Part shown: positions 1 to 12,000 of the stretch, one piece after another
Position numbering within the stretch: position 1 is the first letter of the stretch
Layout: each line of letters starts with the position of its first letter
Origin: Lepidostoma basale
Lineage: Eukaryota > Arthropoda > Insecta > Trichoptera > Lepidostomatidae
Direction: 5' to 3'
Length of the DNA stretch: 64,000 nt
NCBI GenBank assembly: GCA_022606425.2
Contig: JAHDVF020000732.1
Coordinates: 967,011-1,031,010, forward strand
Notes under the pieces: model-generated
What the model saw: the letters and a program-made list of their open reading frames with translations, nothing else
What the model was told of the DNA's origin: nothing
Database searches by the model: none
Program-made: the position numbers and the translations under genes

Positions 1-92
1 TATATAAACTAAAAGTCTCTTTTCTTCAGGGCCAATCAGACTCGAAGGGAGCGCGGAGTAAGCGCGGTGGCTCGGGGGCGCGCGGGGCCACC

Positions 93-3000
93 ATGTCCTT
101 CGGCTTCCGCGGCCGCAAGGCGCAGGCGCCGGAGTCCAAGGGCCTCAGCGCCAAGGACAAGAATGGTAATGGAGGTAAACATTCGCTTTCGCGCTTCACT
201 CACTTCAGAGCTCGTCTCTTATTTAGTTTTACTGTTTATTGTTTGATGAGGGTACATTGATAACACTTAACTTTTTGTCTGAACACTGTCATTTGGTGTA
301 GGCACCATCGGGCCCCGGGGCCTGCCTGCTAGGCAGCTAAGCAGGCAGGCGCCGGGGCCCGCCGAGTGCGCTACCAGTGTGTGCTACTGCGCAGGCTCCA
401 CGGAGGAGCTGGTCACGGGCGCGGGCAGCCCCGCGCTGTCGGGCCGTTCCACGCCGCTGGCGCGCCCCCGCAAAGATAACCTCGCGCAGCCCCTCCGCAC
501 TAACAGGTACCTACCTCTTGTCTCTGCGTGTCGCATGTCGCATGCCTGACTATTTCTCTCTCCTGAAGGCCGGTGTTGCATTACACGAGTGTTCTCAGGT
601 TCGGCTTTCGTCAGGCGGCGATGCCCAAGACAGCCAAGGTAGGGGACGTGCACATGTCGCTGGAGCAGGCCCTGTTCCAGAATGCCAGCCGCCAGGAAAG
701 CGAACCCAAGAACAATAACTTTTTAACAGGTGCGTGCGGCGTAAGATCTCGCCTCTCTCTTCTAAATCCAAACTAGAATCCACGGGCACAGGTAAATTGC
801 TCCTGAATAATTGCAGATAAACCGGGAAGAGCGATGCCGGGGTCGGTACAGGCCCAGACGAGTCCCGAAGTTGCGCCGTGCCCGCCCCGACCGCTCCAGA
901 CCAGGCAGACCGTCATCCTGACGTACTCGGCCAAGCAGCAGCCGGCGGCGCCGCGCAGCCAGAGCCCGGCCGCGGCCCGCGCGGCGCCCGCCCCGCGCAG
1001 CGCGTCGGCCGGCCGCGCGGCCAGCGCCGCCCACCTCGCCAGGTACACGCTGCACTCCAACCAGCTGCCCAGGCCGCAGTACCCCTCGCTCAAGTTGCTC
1101 GACACCAAGAACGCCAAGCAGGTCAGTGCAGTCAGCGCAGTCAGCGTAGGTAAACACAAACACGTCAACAACCTTTCGTACTGCATTATACGAGTATACT
1201 CGCACAAAGTTTGTAACCCACCGACTGAGTGAGAGTGACGGGCCGATACGAGGAAGTGGCGGCTATTTTCGTTCTGTCACTTTTCCTTTACACTGCACTT
1301 CTCGTTTCGTTTTCTTAAAGCCCGTATTACATGGTTCATTTGAAAGCATTTTAAATGTTATAATATATTATAGGTACGGCGCTTAATTTACAACAATAGT
1401 GAATAGTAGCAGTTCGTAACGTTTTACTATTTCCATTCAGCTATATCATAATATGGTATAGGTAGCCTACCTATCTCTGTTCCTTTCTACTGAGCCAACA
1501 GCGCGCGGGTCGGCTTGTGAGCTTGTGCAATGATGTTTTCAGTCGACAGTAAATTGTTCAACGTTATTCAATTTATAATAATAAAGATATGCACCAACTT
1601 TGGACGTTATTTTCTACTATTAAACCCAAAATAACACGAGGAAGTTGGGAAAAGATTGATATCTATATGTAGGTATATAGGACCGTGGGTGGTCATGAAG
1701 AGGATCAGCGCGGCAGGTCAACTGTTGTTGAATTACGCACTTCGCGTAAACAATTCGGAGCTTCGGTCGTGTGAGAGCGGCTTGTGGGTATATAGTATTT
1801 CGGGACCAATCGGGAGTACAGTCCGTCCCACATCCCACATACCTACTGGCGGAGATGTGGCCGGCCGCTGTTGCATAAAGGTTCCTCTCTTGTTTGTTGT
1901 CACCAGTACGAGAGTGCGGGACATGCGTGTGGTACAGATAATGGTACATATTTGGAATTGACATAAAACGTACATTAGGAAGGGCGCTGAGGAATGTCCG
2001 GCGATCTAAAAATAGGGGATTTTATAATATTGTATTTTTGTTTAATCCTTCTTCAAATGTTTTAGAAGAAATATCGCTAATATTTTTTCTTGTTTTTTTG
2101 TTTGTTTTGGCTTTTTATTTAGCTGGGAATATTTGAATAATTATAAATGAAACACGAGAATTTTTACAGATAGCAAATAATACCAGAAGGGGTTATGGAT
2201 CATCCGATGGCTCTTCTAAGGAAGGTAATCAAATTAACATTTTATTAGTTGTTCATGGAGGTATCCCCGACAAAGATCAACCATCTTATTTGTATAATTG
2301 TCCTTAAATATTATTTACATTCAAAGTGCTGTTTCAGGTTCGATGACGGAGGACTCCGGTGTGGGAGGGGACATTTCTCCGCGCTCCCGGCGTCGAGAGC
2401 CACGCCGCCCGCGCACCCTGGAGATGGTCATGCGGGGCGACCACTCCTTTCACCTCCGCGAACTCCAAGTTTCCGACCTCGACATCATGGGTAACCTGTC
2501 ACTTTACTACCACAACTGAAGACCTTCACATGACAATCAACAAAACAGGGCCTCCGATTGTGCCAGCATCTTTGTGTTGTGTTGTCTGAGGAATAAGTCT
2601 AACAAATGTGATAATCTACATAAGTATAATACATATTTCAATTGTGTTTAATTCCAAACTGCTCAGATATGATGACATTCTCCAATTTACTACACAGCTT
2701 TTATGCACTTAATCTTACTCTAAATAGGTATTAGATTATCTGATTGAAGGTCCTTAACTTTATAGAATCCAGTTAAAAATTGTATAATCACATTTATATT
2801 TGGTTGTCTTGCAATAACCTTTGGAACTTTTCGTTCGCATCAGTGAATGATTTTGTAGATGAGGCCATCGTGACGGATGTAGATGTGATCCCCCTGCCCA
2901 AGCTGCCGAGCACCTTCAGCAAGGACCGACTCCATCTGTCGCAGTACCCTCCTGCCAACCGCTTCTCCCAGCTCCTCGGCAGTAATGACGTATCTTCGGA

Positions 3001-6000
3001 AAACAGTCAGCCTGCCCATGCAGGGCAGTCCACTCCAGAGAGTTATAGGACTCACCGTGATCGGGATAGACAGGATGATAAAGGAGAAGATAAAGTTGAC
3101 AAAGACCGATTGCAGAGAGAGAAATATGAAAAACAGGTAATTTCTAATTTCAAGTAATGTGTTTGATATGTAAGAAAGAAAAGCGATGAAAAATACAATA
3201 ATTTAGTTAATAATGTTTTTATTCCCCTGTTAATCAGCTAATCCATGAATATTTTAAGAATACTACTCTGCAGGCAGGTCTTATGTAACAGTTTCCCACA
3301 AGCATTATCACCAACAGCAGCGTGAAATTCATCACTCTCAGATTATTGAAATGGAGAGAGTTCTTAATTACACTCGATGACATCACCTCTTCTCCAGCAA
3401 GCCCTGCACACAGCAGACCAAACTATGTGTTGTTTGTTTATATTAGGAATCACTTACCTGTATATAATTAATGATGGAAATATATTTTGTGTTTAAAGGA
3501 ATACCCAAAGGTGTCCAGTTCTCAGTCCTCCTTCACAAGAAATTCAAGTAAAGAGTCCAGCCCTTCCACCAAGAGCGAGGAGGCCTGGCTGAACCACACC
3601 GCCGGAGAGTCCATGGCATTACGGTACTCGTGAATTCTGTTACTATTCTCCTGTTTGCTGTACTGTGTATGGAAAGCATTAAAATATTATACATGTTTAC
3701 GTCTAATGAAACGATAGGTCACATAAAACTCGAAAAATTGTTTTTAAATTTTTCAATTATTACCCGTTACAGAGGTCCCAACACTGTTTGAAAATGATAA
3801 AAACTCGAGGGTAATGAAATATTGTTTTTTCCTGAATTGGTAATGTCAACATATTTGTACATTAACTGAAAATGAGACTACTGACTAAACCAAAATAATT
3901 CTATTATTTCTAGAAGCAATGATGAAGATCTCTCTGTGGGTTTAAGTCTCTCATCGAGCTGCGAGGACAAGTCCTGCGGTGTAACAAAGCTCCCCCAGAC
4001 ACAGGTGGATGTGGTCTCCGGCGAGCCCCGCGACTACGCTAAGCTGATGGCGCATCCCCTCATGCTCAAGTCCCTCACGATCGGCTCTCAGAACACCAAC
4101 ATACAAAGCATGCTCATGTCAAGTCAGTTTATCCGCAATATATTATGTTATGTGTTTAATATATAGTAACAATGACAAGCAAGACAATCCTAAACCTAAA
4201 AATATAATCCCGATTTTTACAGCATCCATGTCTTCGTCTGCATTCAGCGCCGAGAGCGATTCTCAGCAGTTCACGCTCCTGACGGAGGACCCGCGGCTGG
4301 CGCTGGCGGCGCTCGCCTCCTCCAACCAGAGCCTGATTGACGACGAGACCTCTCCGGCCGACAGCCTCATCTCTTCCACTAGCGAGTCTAACAATGATAT
4401 GCCCATCCTGGAGAAGGACACCACAGTGTCTTCTTCCGCCTACCACACAGCTGACAATAGAAATGAAGAACTCAAAGGAAATGATGAGGAGAAAGAAGTT
4501 TGCGAAGAAAATAATTCCAAAGAAAATTGTGAAAATGAAAAGTTAGTAGCGTGATTAGTTTGCGGATAAATATTTAGTAAGTTATATATATTTGATGTAA
4601 TATTAACACGAGTATACCTTTATTCAGATTGTCGCCCCAAAACAAGAGCCCGCACACTCCGGGGACTCCCTCTACTTCGCTCTCTCTGTCGGAAGGAAGA
4701 GACTTTCTTATTGACGACGAGATAGCGGATCAGCCGGCTCTCATATTTGAAGGTTACTCTCCATTTTCATCTCTCAAAACCTTATTATTCTTATGAGATA
4801 TAACGCAGACAACTGCTGTCAGTATTGTTCTTTTGATTCAACCATCAATATTTCCGTACACGTTACTACACTATTTCTTCTTGGAGAGGTTTACTGTAAA
4901 TAATAAAAACACACAATACTACTGGGATTAAGAAATAAGGTGAATTTTTCATTTTAACTCTGCGGGTACTATTAACAAGGATTATTGCAAGAATTTGAAA
5001 ATGCCCTCGCAGGGTTTCAAAACAAATTGTAACAAATATTTAAAACTGACCAAACAATTGCATTTTCATTATATATTTTTTATGTGCATTGCGATGGAGA
5101 GTAGTTTGAAGGCGATTTGCAAGAATAAATAAAGGTTTTTCATTTTATGAACAAATTCACCTTATTCTTTTTTAAAACAGTATTATATCTTTACAAACGG
5201 AGTTTGGCTTGTGACAACCTCGGTAGTGCGGTATAGAGGCACCTCCATTACAAGTAGTCGTGTGCTTGCAGCAAACAGCACCGCTGACCAAATGACATCC
5301 TCCCTCCAGCTCTTACATCTTAACGGCACTGACCACACGGCCACACTGCTAGAGCACAATGCTTCACCCTTGGTTACCAAGAGAAGTAAAGGTGAGGCAG
5401 ACCTTTTGCTTTCATTTCGCACATACCTGTGTTGATAGTGTGACAGATACTAAAGTAATATCATATAATAATGTCCCATGCAGGCCTTCAGAACTCCCTC
5501 AAGGCATCGGCCTCCCCGCTGGCAGTGCGCCGGGTGCCCGCACGCTCCCCGTCGCTGGACACCCTCTCCCCTTGCGACAGCATTGCCTCTGATGACCTCA
5601 TCTGTGACATGGATCTTAACCGCTCACTCACCAGTCTTAACAGCCAGGATGAGTTCATTGACAGGTCAGAAGAACAGAACAGTCGAGCCTGACCTAATAA
5701 AAGTGACTAACTTGAAATAGTAGAGTAATTGAGGACTCTATACCCTCCGTAGGCTGGACGGCTCCATCCGTAGCGGACTGAATTCTTTGGAGGATGCGCA
5801 GCTGCGGGAGGAACTCTTACGCTATTCCTTGAGCCACAAGCGCCAGCTCACGCACGCCCTCAACTCTGAGCTCTCCCAGACTGTCTCCACGGGCTCTCCT
5901 GGTCGCCAGCCCGGCGCCACCAACCTTACCAATATCGGGTAAGTCTTCTTAACACTTCTGTCTTATCCATTTGATCTATGTTGAGTTTAGGACTGCAAAT

Positions 6001-9000
6001 GTTTTTTTTAGCTATTTTTCCAAAAATCTTTTATGTACTAAAAAGGTGAATCCAAAGTTAGAAAATAGTTCAAATATTATACATGGACCATTGTCACAAT
6101 ACACTATGTCATAATGAAATGTTTAATGGATACAAAAGTTGAGATAGGGAAAGAACCTTCATGTCGAGATAGTCGATACAGTTTCAACAAGAAAGTAATC
6201 AGCGTGCTGATAAAGGTGAGTGAAGACTAGGCTCTGCTGAGGCCAATTAAAGTCAGACAAAAAAGTAATGTGCCCAAGAGACGAAGACATTCCGGAAAGC
6301 GGTACCGTTGCAAGCACCAGAGGGGAGGTTTTAGCAGGTAGTTGCAGATAGTAGCGACATTGACATTGGTCCTTACCAACTGCGCTTGCAGTATTCAGAC
6401 TTTTTAACATACAGCCATCGATATTCACAATTTATACACCCTTACTATACTAAAGTGCTTGTGGTCACGACACACTTCCAAGTGAGAGATTTTCAACAGA
6501 ATCTTCTTGTTATTCCTTCATTTCTACCCTTGATACAACAGCTCTAAACAGGGATGATGTGCTGCAACTGAACCTCCTGAACTCCAAGGCTTTCTAGCCT
6601 GGATTTCACTCCGTATTCAGTTACAGCACTTCGTATTTATTGTTCCACACATTATGATGTGCCCGAAGTATACCAGTCTCCTGAGTTTTATTCAAATAGA
6701 ATATCCACAGGCAACTACTTCAATTAACTGTGAATGTCAGAACTGATATTTTAAATCTAATGGCTAATATCATAGGCAAACGGCACACGGACAACGACGG
6801 AGACTGACGGTGTTAATTTGCCTCTCAGAGAGCGAGACGTACAAAGTGTGTGTGAGAAACATTGCAACACACTGCTATATAATTTTATTCTATTGGAAAT
6901 CTATCTCCGATTTTTTATAAAATGCCTTATTCTGTATTATGAATAATAAATCATTTCAATTAATGCGTAAACGTATGCGAGGAATACCGAAAATTGGAAC
7001 CCAGTGTTTATTAAAAAGCTCTCCTAGTTAGGATACGAGTATAAAAGGCGGGAACACAAGCGCCAGCGCCACTCAGCGGCACCGTCGTCAGTCAGTGGGA
7101 ACGCTGCGCTGTGCGAGCTCCGCAGTTCGCCGAGGCGAGGCGATGGTATTATGGTATGTCGCTGTCGCTGTCGAGGTGTCCGGCGTGGTGCGCGGTGCAG
7201 AGCGACGGCCGCCTCCAGCCGAGCGCCATCATGATCAGCTGTCGACCGCCGGACGCGGGGTTAGCGGGGATTGTTTTCGTCGTTTCCGAGCTGCCGCTTC
7301 ACGGGTGATTACTCCCGCCTTCTAATTCGAACGGTCCGAAACTTCTTGTCGCGTAACCAAATAGCGCCGATCCGAAGTTCTGTCGATATTGTTTCGGGGT
7401 TACCGCCGGTTCATTGCATTAATAATACATCGCATCGTATATCTCATCTCGTATGGCGTTTGTGCGAACTTTCCCCTCGATTGAAATGTATCGATAAACG
7501 TATTATTCCAACCTGAAAGTGTAACAGTGGTATATCTTCCGTAATTTATTGTGATTTTACCGTTTTCACGCTAGAATCTAATAAGAATTTTGACGTGCGT
7601 ATACTTTACAGTTTGAATCCGAGTGTTCAGTTATCCCAGTGTGCGCTGTTTTTGTGTTCAATTTAGCAATTACTTTCTATAAACGAGATGAATTTTACTC
7701 GCCGGCTCGCTCGAGTTCCTATTGTCTCTGCGCTCTCAGGCCTGACGAGGAAGAGTGATTAACCTCGCCGCCGGGACAGCGGGTCACGCCGGACGACAGA
7801 GCTGCAACAGAGATATAATACAAACATCAAGATCCGACTAATGTTGGGGTTGTTTGAATGTGCAACATGAGGCAGTCGGAGCTCGAGAGGGACAGAGGCC
7901 TGCCCACGCCCGGCCTCGTGGCGCAGGTGGTCAGCCTCATGAATAACAACAGCATAGGGTAATCAATGTGCACTTCTCTTCACCACTCTTCGTTTTGTGT
8001 TATGTTCGTCGCGTTTTATTGTTTAGAGTAAACTAGCTAATTAAACGTTGGATGGGTCTGCGCACTAAACATTACAGCTCTTTTACAAAACTTTCGTGAA
8101 GTCTTTCTAAAGCGCCTACCCTGACGGCTGCGGCTGCGGGTACACACCCGAGCATGTTTCCCGTATTCTTCTCTCGGTTAGGGACGATGTTGGAGAACGA
8201 CACTTTTTACCGCCCCTTTGCCGTTCGTTGCCTGGCAACACAATTTACCAACAGTAACAGTAACAGTGTTACTGCATCATTGGGGGAGCTCCGTGGGTTG
8301 TTGGTAACGTTTGTACGAGTATTATATTGTATTATAGTTATAATAGTGCTGTAACGTGCCACAACAACTACCCGCAATACTAGACTTGTCCTGCAATACA
8401 GTCGATCAATACAGTCAGTTCCGAGTATTCTCGCATACTCGTACAACCTGCAGAGTTATCTGTTCGCGTGATATGTTGTTTGCATTGCTCTTCATAGCCG
8501 TAAGGCATGGTAAAGACGAGCCAATTGCGAGTAACAACAATTGAACATTCGGAAGCAGACCGTATTTCACGGACAGCCTGCAACAGGAAACTGAAGGAGT
8601 CGAGTTGATCAAATAATTCGCACTCGGTTAGCTAAGCTGTTAGCGAAGCTAGTTTCATATGCATATTTAGATCCAGCTATGTTATTATGTTAACTCACAT
8701 GCCGACAGAGAAGGGAGCTCTTGAGAAGTTGCTTTAGAGTGTAATGGACTTATTTGTAGCTTTTTTCAATCTGAAAGCGGTGTTTCTTTTGCTCGGTGGG
8801 CTGAATCGTTCCAGATTAAGTTGAATATGGATTAAAACCTCCAGAATGCAGTATCTGCTCCGTACCCCGCTGCTACCATGACAGAATAGAACACTCCCAG
8901 TAGAGCGAGTACCATAATTGTATTTTACGTACTTGTTCGTGTTACTTGAAATGTATGTTTTGAATAACCAATCTTTGTAGGTGCCACGATCTAGTCTCGT

Positions 9001-12000
9001 ATCATTTTGTTGAACTTCGGTCTTTTGTATTTAGTATTTTGTGTAAAGTTTTTCTACTGTAGGTACCTACCTACTCGCATAGCGCCACATCGACCAATAT
9101 CGCTCTTCCGTCGTATCGTACTACGAGTAGGTATGTGATACGACATGCCGCCAGCGCCACTCCACTCCACTTTCCAATACTCGTATCATCTCCAGTTAGC
9201 CTAACTTGTCCGTCCCGCCTGCGGATACATTTGAAGCAAACTAAGCAGGAAGTGCGATCTAGCCCCATGCTAGGCTACAATACCGCGGGAACGTAAAAAG
9301 TATTATAACACAAATGGGGCTTATCGAAATTGACGATCGATTATCGGATCGGATAACGCGTGTCGTAGAACACGTCATAGTACGGCGAGATAATGCGGCA
9401 GGTATAGGTGCTAGCCACAGGCGCACGGGGAGTGGAGATGGACCCGCGGAGCCGCAAGCCCGCCCTCTGCAGGTACATTTCATCAGTTGGGCAGCCCAGG
9501 TTCTAGTATTCTCATTGTAATTGATGACTCGGTACAATGTTCCCTCCAGGGCCGCCCTGCCGGCGCGCGCGCGGCTGCTGTCCCGCTCTCGGGCCGGCTC
9601 GCCCGCCCCCGCCCCCGCTCCGGCCCCCGCCACCGCCCCCGCGGAGGCGCACGGCTGCATGCAGCAGGACATCGTCGCCATCAAGGCCATGCTGCACAAG
9701 CTCAAGAGGGTGCTCCAAGAGGTAAGCGTGCAAGGTTATAATGTGGTGTTATGTTATTTTTCTCTCGCTATTTTCATTTATAATTTGCTTCATACATTTA
9801 TTTTATTTTTATTTCATGTTATTGGTTTGTTCGCTGTTAACGCCCACAGCCCGGCGAGGGACACAATTTGATGAGGGTGAGGCCACACTATCGTATATAT
9901 TCACGGCGCTCGAGCTCGTCGCGTGCCATCTGGATATCAGATCGGGATTACTAACAGCCCTTGTTCTTGCGGCGGACTTGCAGACCGAAACTCTCAGCCC
10001 GTTGGACATTCAGCGCGTGCCCCTGGCGAGCGCGCTGAAGAACGGGAAGTCCCCGCGCCTGGGAGAGCCGGGGGAAGCCTCCCCGCCCCCCCCGCCGCCC
10101 GAGCCCCATGAGGAGGTGGCTGACCTGCGGCGCCAGCTCGTCTTCTTGCAGGTACTCGCCGGATATTTTACATTTCCATTTCCCCGGGAAACCGCCCCCG
10201 ACTAATAGAACTTACTTTGCAGAGTCAACTCGAAGAAAGAGAGAGAACAGTGAAGCTTCTTCAGCAGCAGATGAGCAAGATATCCGGAGACAACTCTCCC
10301 AGCGGCGGCGGGCCTGACGAGGTGTGCACCGTGGCCACGCAGACGGAAAGGGTGGGTGTCTCCGGACCCTGGTGCTGGATGCAGCAATCTTATTTGAAAG
10401 TTACAATTTCTACTTTCTATTCTTCAGTTGCGGCCTCTCTCGCACGGACAGAACCTCCTTCATGGCCTAACCTCTGACACGGCGCACTCTGGAGGGCTCG
10501 TCAGGTACGATGACTTTAAATTATTCCGTATTCAATTCTGTGATCTTTTTACGGCGATGTTTAATTGTAAAGAGTTAACTCATTCCTTTTAGGTTGGGCA
10601 GGGCTTGTCAATTCATTATCTCTGGTCTCCGTCATCATCTCCCCCGTGCTCTGCCGGCACCCTCTCGTCTTCCTCCCAGCACAAGTCGTCTTTTTGTCCT
10701 TAGCTACGAGCTCAATATGTTTGGGAACTCGATTACACTGCGGATGATGGGACAGAGAAACGAAGCGGTCTTTCGTATTGTTAAAAATGGCTCCGATCTC
10801 ATCCGCCACTTTTGTTCCGTGATGATGTGCACCTTTCCCTCATTTTCATCCTGGGTTTGTTTTGATCCGTTTCCATTTCATGTTGAATAGAACCACTTTA
10901 GTATAGACATAGACTAACATTGTGTGCGGTGCGGGAACTAATCAGATTGTACCTTCGCACGCTGCCAGCTTCCACCTCGGCGGGGATCGGGGCCCGGGGC
11001 AGAGCGCCACGACTCAGGTACAATGGCTGGACTGCTTGCTGGCCGCGTGCCTCTTGTGCTCCCTGAACCTCCTCTGCTTCTTGCACCTCCTGTACCACTC
11101 GGCTCGCACGTCCGGCGACCGGGACTCCGACTGACCCGCACCTTCCTGTATTATATCCTCTTCTGTCTCTCAGTCCAGAGGGATTATCCCCTCATAAAAT
11201 ATAATCAAACTTGTAGATAAATATTGCTTGGAAAAGACACGTGTGAATACATATTTTGTACCTAATAAATACTCGTATTTGTATCTAAAGCAAGGATATA
11301 TTATACCATATGATATGGCAGTAGTAGCTAGGGAACTGATGGAAATGTATTTGTGTGTTACACGCCGCCTCCTCCAGACCCTGAGGGTAAGTGGCCTGCC
11401 GTACTTAGTAATCGTGAAATGATAGTGGCAAATACGTGTTGTTTTAGTGGAATATCCACGTGTTATAGTAAAACCAGAAGTCATTGTCGCTTACACATTG
11501 TGAAACAGATTTACAATTTAAAGACGATTTGGAAACAGCACCTCGAATGTACAACATGTATGTGAGTTGCCAAAAAACTCATATAAAAGTTAATTTGAAT
11601 ATAATACAGTTGTTGTAATATAATACAGTTGAGCTCGGTTATTACGATCACGAAATTCACTGGATAGATAAGTGGCCTGTCAGTGGTTGGACTTACTAAC
11701 TATTTAGTGTGGTATTTAGTGCATATTCGTCATGTGATGTGGTCCTTCGAGTTGGATCTTGGACTTGGCTGAATAAGATGGAGCAGCAGGGCGCTAAAAG
11801 TGCATCGAGAGCATCTTCAGTGACGAGTGACGTATCAAGACGCTCAAGAATGGAAGCAGTCTAGTCTCCAGTTGCCAGTCCTAGAGTGAGGACCTCCTTT
11901 CGCTCCGCGATTATCTCACGTCAGTTTTCCGTTCCGTCGAAAAAGTGGACATTCAGTGTGGAATGTCGTAATGCTTTGGGCGGAAATAAATAGATCGATC

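Larger units (their letters stand above)
5939..9549. other. Long intron of gene 1
   Basis: Apart from the internal promoter and the two alternative first exons, this intron shows no supported gene. A 6159-6428 minus-strand reading frame has no recognisable domain and AT-rich surroundings. The 7960-9230 part looks like plain intronic sequence. Confidence 0.5.

Noticed and set aside
762..1207. Two overlapping minus-strand frames of about 145 aa
   Set aside because: They lie opposite the GC-rich exon 817-1121 of gene 1 and run into its introns.
5181..5271. Possible longer version of gene 1 exon 5272-5391 starting after the AG at 5180
   Set aside because: Phase 1 from the preceding exon meets a stop in this stretch; the acceptor TGTGCTTGCAG at 5271 keeps the frame.
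6159..6428. 89-aa minus-strand frame in the gene 1 intron
   Set aside because: No domain recognised, ordinary AT content, and no splice or start context to support it.
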